Source of the DNA: Phascolarctos cinereus
Taxonomy: Eukaryota; Chordata; Mammalia; Diprotodontia; Phascolarctidae
DNA length: 64,000 nt
Assembly (NCBI RefSeq): GCF_002099425.1
Contig: NW_018344252.1
Location: 1,922,001 to 1,986,000 of the forward strand
Direction: 5' to 3'
Positions within the stretch are counted from its first letter, which is position 1; the number at the start of each line of letters is the position of its first letter. The position numbers and the translations under genes are program-made. This document shows positions 55,263 to 64,000 of this stretch, piece after piece. The notes beneath the pieces are model-generated. The model was not told where the DNA came from. It did no database searches and saw only the letters and a program-made list of their open reading frames with translations.

Positions 55263-56879
55263 ATTCTCAAAGAACAGTTGGGGAAAAAGCAAGCTGGCCA
55301 CCTGAAATCACCATACAGATGAGAATTATCATCATTTGCTCATCTTTTTCAATATGATGCAGACAGCAATGGTCCTGGGACCAGATGTTATTTTCCTACA
55401 ATTCTTTTATTTTTTCATGTCCTGTGGGCTACTATACAGTTATGGGCAAAATAACTGCTTTTGATAGTTGAATACAAGTGTTATGGTGGGAGTTCATCCT
55501 CTGTAGGTTCACTGAATGCATCCTCAGTAGAGCTGAGGGAGCAGGTGGGACAACAGGGAAGCTAGGTACCCCTAATCTGTTCCCACACAATTTGTGGATG
55601 AAAAATCTTTTCATTCAGTATTGCTTAGAAATTGAACATTTTGTGCAGACTAAAACCAGTGTTCTTAGGTTTTTATACAGATAAATGTTAGTTATGGGTG
55701 AGTGTGGGCAGCAGAATATGGTCTGGTTACAATAAGGGTCATTAGTTGACTTCTGGAGGTGACGTTGGGATCTACATTTTCAGTATGGAGATTTGTCATC
55801 TTCAGTTCCATGATCATGTATGCATTGGCCTTTGGTAGGACTTCTTTCAACTATGTAGATGACCTGAAATTTTCCTTATCTTCTTTCTTTTGGGGAGAGG
55901 TGTTTGTTATCACCTCTGAATTCTTTAATTCTAAAGCTTCTGTGGTCCAGCTTTGAACTGACGTTGAATCACTGCCTTGAATCCTTGTATCATGTTGATC
56001 TTTTGACATTTGCTTTCATTTGTTGATTAAAGGGACCTTTACATGTTTTTGGTTTTCTGGATTCCACCTGCGTGTTTCAATTTGGTTGCCTTTAATAGGG
56101 CAATGTGGCACTCACATTTTCTACTGTATGTATCAACTAGACATGCATGTCATCTTCCAATTGCTTTCCACACATCTTCAATAGCTTGCTCGTGTTGACT
56201 TTGTGATGGTGGCACTGGATACCTATTCTTGGGAATGTTTTGAGATAGCTGCCCTTTTTACTCTTCCGGGTCTTAGCTTAGAAATGACCACAGGACACAT
56301 TGTTGAGTGTAGGTCTTGCACTGTTTTGAAACCTTCTGTTAAACACTGTGGGAAGATAAGTTCATTCCTGAGGGTTAGAGCCAATGCCAGCTCTTAAGAT
56401 TACTCTGCTTTGTTACTCTGCTTTTGGTTCTGTTGGATTCATGCTGCCAAACTCAAAAAGGTCCTTTCCAAATTCGAGATTGGGGATGCCCATTTCCTTT
56501 CCAAAATCAATGAAGATGTCAGTGTTTTTGAGTCACCTACTTGGTTATTTCACAGAATTTCTGGAGTATGCATTAAGTGATTTTTCAGTGACCTCAGGGG
56601 CTTCAACTTTTCCTTCTTCAAATTTTAGCATTTTTTTTAATTTTATCTAACCTAGATTCCTTAGAAAGATCCTGCACTGATCAGCAATGTGTTATCGTGA
56701 GACCTGTAGCTAATTATACTATTGACACAAGGCAGTAGGAAGGCATTGCCTAGAACATTTCCAAAGTGTTATGATACAGGGCTGGTCTCCACCCCAATGT
56801 AGTTTCAGGGCAGGGATGCATTTAACATTTCCATTTCCTCTCCAGGACTTCTTGGAGTTAACTGGTAGATCGGGAAGGA
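55263..56879. other. Unassigned; minus strand has retrocopy-like text
   Basis: The minus strand of 55740-56640 contains short coding-looking runs, for example IDFGKEMGIPNLEFG, KDLFEFGSMNPTEPKAE and EAPEVTEKSLNAYSRNS, separated by stops. I do not recognise a parent gene. It could be a decayed processed pseudogene or chance. Confidence 0.25.
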
Positions 56880-57062
56880 AGGTGGGTAAGAGCTCTGGCT
56901 CTGGGGTCAGAAGGCCTGGCTTCAAATCCATGCTGGCTACTTGCATAACCTTGGGCAAGTCACTCAACTTCCTTGGTCCTCAGTTTCCCCTTATGTAAAG
57001 TGAGTACATTTGACTAGATGGCTCCTGAGTTTCCTTCTAATCATAGATTCTATAATTCATTC
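56880..57062 (+). mobile_element. MIR-type CORE-SINE
   Basis: AAGAGCTCTGGCTCTGGGGT, GGCTTCAAATCCATGCTGG, CCTTGGGCAAGTCACTCAAC, TTGACTAGATGGCTCCTGAG and CATAGATTCTATAATTCATT. Confidence 0.78.
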
Positions 57063-57368
57063 ATATCGAGCTTTGAAATAGAGCTTGGCAAAATAATAAC
57101 GTGCTTTTCAGTTGAATTTTAAAGGGACTTATTGTCTATTTGGTGAATAATGGAGCACACTGAGACAGAACTTTTCTGGGGAAGCTGTGAGGATTCATTG
57201 TATATGCTGGCACCTGCCAGGCTGAGAATTGGGAAGAGGCAGGGATGTGCTGGAACTGGCTTGAAATGAGCGGGGAGAGATGATGGTTAAATTTTCATTG
57301 TGAGCATTTATGCTACAAAAATCAGCAAGCGCTACAAATCAGGTTTTGATTTATCATTTCATTGAATA
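57063..57368. other. Unassigned sequence
   Basis: Nothing recognised. Confidence 0.3.
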
Positions 57369-57507
57369 TTAGGAGAAACAGCATGTACCATATAAATAGC
57401 TACAACAGTTACTCAATTTAAGACCCTAATCAGTCCTAGGCCAGTCATGATCTATCTTCAAGGTGTGTCCAGGTGGATATGCAGAGATGAAGTATCTCAG
57501 TCAGCTG
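57369..57507 (+). repeat. Left 139-bp inverted repeat arm
   Basis: Begins TTAGGAGAAACAGCATGTAC and ends AGTATCTCAGTCAGCTG. Similarity to the right arm stops sharply after CAGCTG. Confidence 0.85.
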
Positions 57508-58713
57508 AAAAAGTTGATGATAGAAATTACATTTTGAAGTGTGTTTTACATACTTCTTTTTTCATCTATTTACTCATTAATTCATTGGTTGATTAATTAG
57601 TTTATGCATTTATTTTGAAAGCCAATTGTTAAACTTTACCAGCACACACCTGGAAGAGGGTCATGGTTGAATGACTAGCTGTCCTCTCTGGGCAACAATA
57701 ACGATCCCTAATTCTTTCATGGAAGTCTCTGAGTTTCTTGATTAAGCCTGGGTTTTAAAGGAAGGCCAGCCTCTTTCTTCTTCCCTTAGTCTACACAATA
57801 CATACAGACAGCATGTGAGTAGAAGGCAGTGACCCCCATGTTATCTGCTTCCCTTTCTTCCTCTTTTCTAATATCAGATGGCACACATGTAGCAGCTGCT
57901 CTACTGGCAGATCCCTATTGCAAAGCCCATCATTTGCACATAGACTTGTCTTTGTGGAGTGCCCTTAGTTTATTGTCAACATTTATTATCTCCCTATTGC
58001 TCTTAAATGAGATCCTTTTTACTAGGAGAACAACCTTCATTTCCTCAAGTGCAGTAAGGAGAGTTATAATACCTTGGAATACAATAATAAAGTTTCTATG
58101 GTTTTCTTTTAATTTTCTGGGAGATACCACAAAAGCCCTTAGCCATAGGTGATCTGGGCAGTGCATAAAACATGGAAGTGGAAGAGAAAGAAAATACAAA
58201 GATTTTTCTGAGTCTGTAAAATTTAAAGGGCTTTTAAATGCTAAACATAGTTTTCTTCTCTAAACCCAGATGACCTCAAAAGCATTTTTAAAATTGCCCC
58301 GTTAGAATGAAGTGTCTCCCACCCATATGCTAGGACCAAAGAGGATTCCATGACAGATGGAATCATGTGGAGAACTGTGCTCCATTCTCTGTTGAGTATT
58401 GACATTAATTGAGGCAGCAAATAGGGAAGCATATGCTTACTTTAGAAGTAGCCACTGTCATGGCAACTGTCCTTCAAATGTCCAAATCGGGGAGGAATTC
58501 CCTATTGATGGTATAATATGTCATATGTTCCATTTGCAAATAACATTTTGTTCATTAAAATATGCCCTGAAATGCTACAGGTCCACCTTGATGAGTTTTT
58601 GGTCTAATACCAAGTATCTAGTCAGTCAGAAAGAAGTCTTGGCAACCCACATAGGAAGAACCAAGCAGATCAAAAATCCCTGTCACTCAGGCTTTGTCAT
58701 GGACTTGTCCGGG

Positions 58714-58852
58714 CAGCTGACTGAGACACTTCATCTCTGCATATGCACCTGGACATGCCTTGAAGATGGATCACAACTGGCCCAGGATCGATTAGGGTCT
58801 TAAACTGAGTCACTGTTGTAGCTATTTGTATGGTACATGTGGTTTCTCCTAA
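58714..58852 (-). repeat. Right 139-bp inverted repeat arm
   Basis: Begins CAGCTGACTGAGACACTTCA and ends GTGGTTTCTCCTAA. 89% identical to the left arm in inverted orientation, no indels. Confidence 0.85.
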
Positions 58853-58962
58853 TATGATGCAAGCTCTTTGAGGAAAAGTACTGTTTCTTTTTTTCTTGTC
58901 TTCATACCCATGGTGCCTAGTTTCTTAATAATGCCAATTAATTGGTGCATTGATTGACTTCA
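58853..58962 (+). mobile_element. L2 LINE 3' terminus
   Basis: GATGCAAGCTCTTTGAGGAA, AAGTACTGTTTC, CCATGGTGCCTAGTTTCTTA and TTGGTGCATTGATTGACTT. It begins exactly at the outer edge of the right inverted-repeat arm. Confidence 0.6.
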
Positions 58963-59767
58963 GAGGGCACAGTAAAACCCAAGAACATTGGAGAACATGA
59001 AAAGATTAGTGCATCTCAAGTGGATTGGGGTGGGGAGGAGCAGAGGTTGGGAATTTGTCCATCACAGTATAGGAAATGACCCCCGGAGAGAGTCCTGTGG
59101 TAACTGAAAAAGCTCTAGCAGTGGAAGCAATCATAGAGACCCATGAGTTCGACCCTAAATTCAGCACATAAGAGATCAAGGTACATCTTTGGAGTAATCT
59201 TTCCAAGGTTACAGAGGTGGCACAAAGCAGAGCATTATGGGGGTGGGCAATCCCAAACCTCATGTCACTTTCTCATTATGGTTGGGATTTATTTTTCTCA
59301 CTCAAATCTCATGACTACTCAATGAATCCATATATTTCAGTGTTCAGATTCCTTTAAAAGGTGGTATGTACATTGCACAGTTATCTGGAGACTCAAAACC
59401 CACTCAATTTTTTGTCTCTTGCTGCATTACATTAATTTCTGGGGGGAAAACATGTTTGGAGACAATGGCAAATGATAAAGTTCAAGATCTAGGTATGATT
59501 TGTTTTTTTAATGAACAACAGATGTCACATACTATAAGAGTTGCTGCAATGCAATGGAAGGGCTCATATCATGTGATCCTGATTCAGGATGGCTCCTGCC
59601 ACAGCATGGGGGAGAAGGGTGTCTGCTGAAGCAAACAGCTGATTTTGTCTGCCATGTTCTCAGCTTGGGAAAGTGGATGAAAACCAGCCTGCTGAGTGCT
59701 TAAATGAATTATAAATCAAACTTAGTTTCCTCCATTTTTCTTTTATCTTTGTGGTAAAGCAGAAAGC
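58963..59767. other. Unassigned sequence
   Basis: No repeat or gene recognised. The 85- and 87-codon frames lack domains. Confidence 0.3.
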
Positions 59768-60084
59768 TTCCTCCCTCCCTCCCTCCCTCCCTCCCTCCCT
59801 TCTTCCATTTCTTCCTCCCTCCCACCCTCCTTCCTCTCTCCTTTACTCCCTCTTTTCTTCTCTCCTTCTCTCCTTCTCTCCCTCTCTCCCTCTCTCCTCT
59901 GCCTCCCTCCCTCTCTCCTTTCCCTCTTTCCCTTTTTCCTTCCTTCCCTCCCTCCTTCCTTCCCTCCCTCCCTCCCTCCCTCCTTCCTTCCTTCCTTCCT
60001 TCCTTCCTTCCTTCCTTCCTTCCTTCCTTCCTTCCTTCCTTCCTTCCTTCCTTCCTTCCTTCCTTCCTTCCTTCCTTCCTTCCT
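59768..60084 (+). repeat. Polypyrimidine tract, (CCCT)n to (CTTC)n
   Basis: About 317 bp almost wholly C/T on this strand, the last ~100 bp pure CTTC. A mirror-symmetric pyrimidine tract of this kind can form triplex DNA. The long Pro/Ser and Gly/Arg frames are artefacts. Confidence 0.92.
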
Positions 60085-60597
60085 ATCATCATAAATGATG
60101 CAGAAACTGATCTCAATGTGATGGGACTGTCTCAGCTACAGTTCTTCAAGTATATGTATGCTGTGGTAAGTATTGACCTTGTCAAGTAAAGACAGCTGAA
60201 TTATGATTCTGTAACTGTGAAAAATGCTACTTCTCCAATATCTGATTAATTTCCTGCAAACTGCCCTGCACGGCAGTACCAGACCTTGGAAATGTCATCT
60301 TTATCCATCACGAGGTGATCTTTTGCTGTTGCTTATGTAATCATTCTGATTTCATTTTTGGCTTTTCTAAAGAGAATGTTATTTCCCTATTAAATCTTCC
60401 TCAGCATTTTATTATGTATCACTGAAGAATCTAGAATCCCTATTGGCAGAAAAGTTGGTGGGTTTTAAAGCCGAGCTTACTTTGGTCTAAATTAGTCAGA
60501 CTTTCTTTGGATAAAGGAGATAGACAGCTGCATCTGGGTGTTCTAAATCTCACATTGTCTCACAGATTCATCATTACAGTAATTTGACTGAAATGAC
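60085..60597. other. Unassigned, repeat-poor stretch
   Basis: No repeat recognised. Balanced composition with TGATTAAT, TAATCATT and TTAATAAA cores. A conserved element is possible but untested. Confidence 0.3.
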
Positions 60598-61170
60598 TGT
60601 ATCAATCAAGTGATTAATAAACTATGTGCCAGACCCTGGGCTTGGTACTGTTCACACAAAGACAACAGTCCTTGACCTCATGTGTATTATATTCTCTCAG
60701 AGGATGTAAAATATACACAAATAACTATATTCAAAATAGAGACAAAATAAACACAAGATATATTTGGGGAGGGCAAGGGCATTAGCAGCTTGAGGATCAG
60801 TCACTAATTCAGTTGACTAGCATCCATTAAGTAGTTACTGTGTGCCAGGCTCTGGACTAAAAACTGAATCAGGAAGGTTTTTGTATAGAAGGAGGTGCTT
60901 GAGGGGAGCCTTGAGGGAAATAAAGGGTCTAAGAGGTGGAGGCAAGGTAGGAGTGTATTCTGGGAATGAGGCACGGCCCACCCAGGAGGGGGGAAGGGGA
61001 GGGGGTCAGGCAAAACACAGCTGGAAAGGGAGGTGGGAGCCAAGCTTGGAAAGCTAAACAGAACTTACATTTGATCCTAGAGGCAATAGAGGGGCATCAC
61101 AGTTTGAACAAGAGTGACACGGCGAGAATCACGCAGGATAGATGCACTTGGTCTGGCTTGTGGCCATTTG
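60598..61170 (-). mobile_element. L2 LINE 3' end, inverted, with a second L2 scrap inside
   Basis: ATTAATAAACTATGTGCCAG, CCTCATGTGTATTATATTCT and later GAGTGTATTCTGGGAATGAG and TACATTTGATCCTAGAGGCA give one inverted L2. Between them 60800-60870 repeats the terminus (AGTTACTGTGTGCCAGGCTC), an L2 inside an L2. Confidence 0.7.
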
Positions 61171-61195
61171 CCTCATCATGATATTTTCTTTTAAT

Positions 61196-61345
61196 GTGCA
61201 CCTACACATACACATGCGTGTACACAGCGCACGTATGTGTATGCATGTGAGTACATGTACATATGTGTGTGTACATGTATTGAGGTGAGCTCATACATGT
61301 GTGTGCATATATGTGCATGTGCATGTGTGTACCTATACACACACC
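61196..61345 (+). repeat. Alternating purine/pyrimidine (TG/CA)-rich tract
   Basis: Irregular CACATG, GTGTGT and ATGTGC runs over 150 bp. Potential Z-DNA and unstable length. Confidence 0.8.
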
Positions 61346-61377
61346 CCCTCCCATAATTGTGTCAGGTGCCTAAGAAA

Positions 61378-61625
61378 TTCAGTTCAATTCATTTCATACA
61401 AATTCAATTCAACAGTTGAGAACCTATTTTGTATCAGGCATTATGCAGGTACTAGAAATACAAAGAAAGAAAGGAAAGAAGGAAGGAAGGAAGGAAGGAA
61501 GGAAGGAAAGAAAGAAAGAAAGAAAGACAGACAGACAGACAGACAGAAAGAAAGAAAGAAAGAAAGAAAGAAAAAAGAAAGAAAGAAAGAAAGTCCCTTC
61601 CCTGAAGCAGCTTATGACTCCTCCC
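61378..61625 (-). mobile_element. L2 LINE 3' end, inverted, split by a microsatellite
   Basis: TTGAGAACCTATTTTGTATC and AGGCATTATGCAGGTACTAG, then after the tract CCTTCCCTGAAGCAGCTTAT, the normal L2 continuation. Confidence 0.7.
61465..61592 (+). repeat. (AAAG)n/(AAGG)n/(ACAG)n microsatellite inside L2
   Basis: Grows exactly at the L2 ACAAAGAAAGG motif, with AAAG, AAGG, AAAG and ACAG blocks, before L2 resumes at AAAGTCCC. Confidence 0.9.
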
Positions 61626-61724
61626 TAATGCACATACCTCCCCAAGTCTACTTCCATTGGTGGGACAAGTGTCCAAACTGATTGTTACCCTCAGAATTCT
61701 AGTGGTAATCTGGAGGAGTTAGAG

Positions 61725-62245
61725 TCAGTCAACAAGCATTTATTAAGCACCTACTATATGCAAGGCATTGTGCTAAGCTGTGGAGTTACAAAGAAAGGCA
61801 AAAGACAGCACCTTTGAGGAGCTCACAATCAAATGAGAGAGACAACATGGAAATAATTGTGTATACAGAAGCTATGTACAGGATAAATAGGAAATAATTC
61901 ACAGAAGGAAGGCACTAGAATTAAGGGGGTTGGGAAAGGCCTCCTGTAGAAGAGGGGATTCCTAACTTAAAGTAAGCCAGGGAGGGCAGCAGTCAGAGTG
62001 GAGGAGAGAGAGAGTTCAAAGCATGGGGGACAGCCAGAGAGAATGCTGGGAGCCAAGAGATGGAGTTTCTTGTTCAAGGAATAGCAGGGAGACCAGTATC
62101 AATGGATTGCCTTTTGGGGGCCAGTGTGTGGTGGTGTAAGATGTAAGAAGACTAGAAAGTGGGGCCAGCACAAGTTGTGAAGGGCTTTTAATGCCAAAAA
62201 GAAGAATTTTATATTTCACCCTGGAAGTGACATGGCCTAGTACTA
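61725..62245 (-). mobile_element. L2 LINE 3' end, inverted, long copy
   Basis: AACAAGCATTTATTAAGCAC, TGTGCTAAGCTGTGGAGTTA, GGAGCTCACAATCAAATGAG, GGAATAGCAGGGAGACCAGT and AGTTGTGAAGGGCTTTTAAT. About 520 bp; the best inverted L2 of the window. Confidence 0.82.
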
Positions 62246-62999
62246 TTGCCCCCATCCAGTGTTCTCTGTACTAATTATTAGCCAGAGGTAATTAGATCTT
62301 AGAACGGATATTTTGTAAGTAGGTAAGTAAAGGACAGTTGTTACAGGGAGTGCAGTATCCCCTTGGACATCCATAGTCCCTTAGGAGAATGGATTCAAAC
62401 TTGGAGGCTGCATGGGACCAAAGGATAAATTCACAGCTCATGAGGATTGGAAGTCCCTCCTTCCTTGGTAGAGTTCTTGTGAAGCTTCCCTAGGTGTAGT
62501 TCTCTGCTGGACTTTCAAGGGAAGGTTGGTGCCCTTGCAGAGTAGGGAAGCTGGCTTTCCTCCTTGTGTCTCTTATGTAGATGCTGCTGGGGGTCACTAC
62601 TGTGAATAGTGTGATGGAAACTCCAGGTCTTCCAACATTTCCCAGTTCACCCAGTCATCACTTGGTCCATGGGGTTGGCAGGAAACAACTGCATCTCTCC
62701 CCAAGGGCAATTCTTTTGACCATCACTCAGTTCAGTGCTCTTGGAATGTGAGATGCTGTGTCAGCGGACTATGTCATAAATAAGCCCAGAGGTGTGTCTG
62801 TTGTTTTCAGCCAATCACAAGGCATTTCTGGTGAGAAATCTTTTACCTTTACCTAGTGACCAAAGCCCTTCCCTGCTAGGTTACACCTTTGATGAATGGG
62901 TTGATTCACTGGAAAGGTCTGGGCCTTCTGTGTTTTACATTAATTGGGGCAGACACTTCTATCCCCACCCTAACAAAACACCCTTCTGGACACAATGAA
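62246..62999. other. Unassigned sequence
   Basis: Nothing recognised. A 68-codon frame at 62792-62998 has no domain. Confidence 0.3.
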
Positions 63000-63405
63000 C
63001 GCAATGTATATACAGATAAGTAAATAAAAATTATATAAGAAGTTATTTTTGGAGGGAGAGAGTGATAATAACAGGGAGGTGGGAGAGATCAGAAGAGGAA
63101 AGACCTTGTGTAGGAGCTGGAAGGAAGGAAGGAAGAAGGGAAGGAGGTAAAAAGGTAAGGAAGGGAGGAAGGAAGGAAATAAGAAAAGAAGGAAAAAAGG
63201 AAGGAAGGAAGGGAGTGAGGGATGGAGGGAGAGAGGGAAAGGACAGAAGAAGGAAGAAAGAAAGGGAGGAAAGAAGGAAGGAAGAGAGGGAGGAAGGAAA
63301 GAAGGGAAGGAAGAAGGAAAGAAGAGAGGAAGGAAGGGAATGAGGGGATGAGGGAGTTGAGGGACTGGTACCATGCTCAGATCTGTGGTTTAAGAAAGAG
63401 CCTCA
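63000..63405 (-). mobile_element. L2 LINE fragment, inverted, split by a purine tract
   Basis: Left part AATAACAGGGAGGTGGGAG, AGACCTTGTGTAGGAGCTGG. Right part CATGCTCAGATCTGTGGTTT AAGAAAG, which in L2 lies further along. Between them is the GGAA tract. Confidence 0.55.
63118..63345 (+). repeat. (GGAA)n-rich purine tract
   Basis: About 228 bp of GGAA/GAAA/GGGA with few pyrimidines. GGAA runs match the core of ETS-family binding sites, though most such tracts are passive. Confidence 0.9.
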
Positions 63406-63429
63406 AGGAAGAAGGAAGAGGCAGGAGCT

Positions 63430-64000
63430 GTGAATGAACTCAAAGTCATTCTCTTAGAAGCAAAGGTGGTTCAGGAATTATATGGATACAAAACCAAAAC
63501 ACTTTTCACACATATAAAGTTAGATTTAAATAACTGGAAAAACATCAGTTGCTCACAGGTAGGCCGAGCTAATATAATAAAAAAATAACAGTTCTACCTA
63601 AGTTAATTTGCATATTCAGAGCCATACCAATCAAACTACCAAAAATTATTTTATAGAGATAGAAAAAAGCAATCACAAAATTCATCTGGAAAAACAAAAA
63701 GTCCAGAATGTCAAGGGAACTAATGCAAAGAAATGCAGGGGAAGGTGACATAGCTGTACCAGATCTTAAATTGTATTATAAAGCAGCAATCATCAAAACT
63801 GCTTGGTACTGGCTAAGAAATAGGGTGGTGGATCAGTGGAATAGGTGAAGTATGCAAGACCCAACAGTCAATGACTATGGTAATCTACTGTTCAATAAAT
63901 CCAAAGACTTCAGTTTCTGGGATAAAAAAAATCACTATTTAACAAAAACTGCTGGGAAAACTGGAAAAATGTATAGCAGAAATTGGGCATAGACTAACAT
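63430..64000 (+). mobile_element. L1 LINE ORF2 middle section, cut by window edge
   Basis: AACTCAAAGTCATTCTCTTA, TAACTGGAAAAACATCAGTT, AAATTCATCTGGAAAAACAA, CAGATCTTAAATTGTATTAT, TGGTACTGGCTAAGAAATAG and CACTATTTAACAAAAACTGC match the L1 ORF2 part after the RT catalytic core. It continues to the right. Stops are present. Confidence 0.88.

Larger units (their letters stand above)
57369..58852. mobile_element. Candidate TA-flanked DNA element with 139-bp inverted termini
   Basis: Bases 57369-57507 and the reverse complement of 58714-58852 align without gaps: 124 of 139 identical. The outer ends are TTAGGAGAAAC, each preceded on its outer side by TA (57367-57368; 58853-58854), as expected of Tc1/mariner-type target duplication. 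The interior is 1.2 kb. Frames there (57829-58152 plus; 57930-58199 minus; 58399-58803 plus) show no transposase signature I recognise, so it would be non-autonomous or decayed. Alternatives are two opposite copies of a short repeat, or a local inverted duplication. Confidence 0.55.

Noticed and set aside
59709-60116. 135-codon Gly/Arg/Lys-rich minus frame
   Set aside because: Translation of the (CTTC)n tract (EGRK repeat).

Overview
This 64 kb window looks like gene-poor marsupial (metatherian) nuclear DNA, and most of what can be identified in it is transposable-element sequence. The organism call rests on four repeat classes: tRNA-headed SINEs with the 'GCTAGGTGG..CAGTGGATAGAG' head, both the poly(A)-tailed (WSINE/SINE1-like) and RTE-tailed kinds; THER1/MIR CORE-SINEs; very abundant L2 and some L3/CR1; and L1 copies of the lineage whose ORF2 C-terminus reads GEWLNKLW..MEYYCAIRND. 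All family names come from memory of consensus sequences, not from a database search. I cannot name the species. I found no host protein-coding exon, tRNA gene, rRNA gene or CRISPR array that I can defend, and I recognised no endogenous retrovirus or LTR element. The open reading frames are shadows or L1 remnants.

Layout. 0-9 kb: L2 pieces in both orientations, RTE-tailed SINEs and a MIR, then 3.5 kb of mostly unassigned sequence. 9.1-14.2 kb: a nearly full-span L1 on the plus strand (5' UTR, ORF1, spacer, ends of ORF2, 3' UTR). It carries two younger L1 3' ends, one inverted inside ORF1 and one direct in the spacer, the latter with a probable 3' transduction. 14.2-25.2 kb: MIR, L2 and L3 relics, a (CTAT)n block and an isolated L1 5' UTR. 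25.2-30.6 kb: a second L1 with the same internal ORF2 deletion as the first, abutting an inverted L1 carrying the RT FADD motif, then an L3/CR1 fragment and another inverted L1 3' end. 31-37 kb: microsatellites, two back-to-back SINEs with clear target-site duplications, and an old minus-strand L1 (5' UTR plus ORF1). 37-45 kb: MIRs, a perfectly flanked palindromic hAT MITE, copies of an unnamed repeat, and an L1 3' half. 45-56.9 kb: a long L2 RT region disrupted by an L1 tail that became a (TTTC)n microsatellite and by a SINE, then MIR/RTE-SINE pairs. 57-59 kb: a 1.48 kb segment bounded by 139-bp inverted repeats and TA dinucleotides. 59.8-64 kb: long purine/pyrimidine tracts, several minus-strand L2 copies, and an L1 ORF2 running off the right edge.

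The parts worth following up are the ORF2-deleted L1 subfamily (two independent copies, one shared junction), the TA-flanked long-inverted-repeat element, the L1 3' transduction, tandem ~62 bp monomers in the L1 5' UTRs, and an unnamed ~150 bp dispersed repeat that has inserted into other SINEs. No genes act together here; the functional logic is of parasitic elements and their nesting order.
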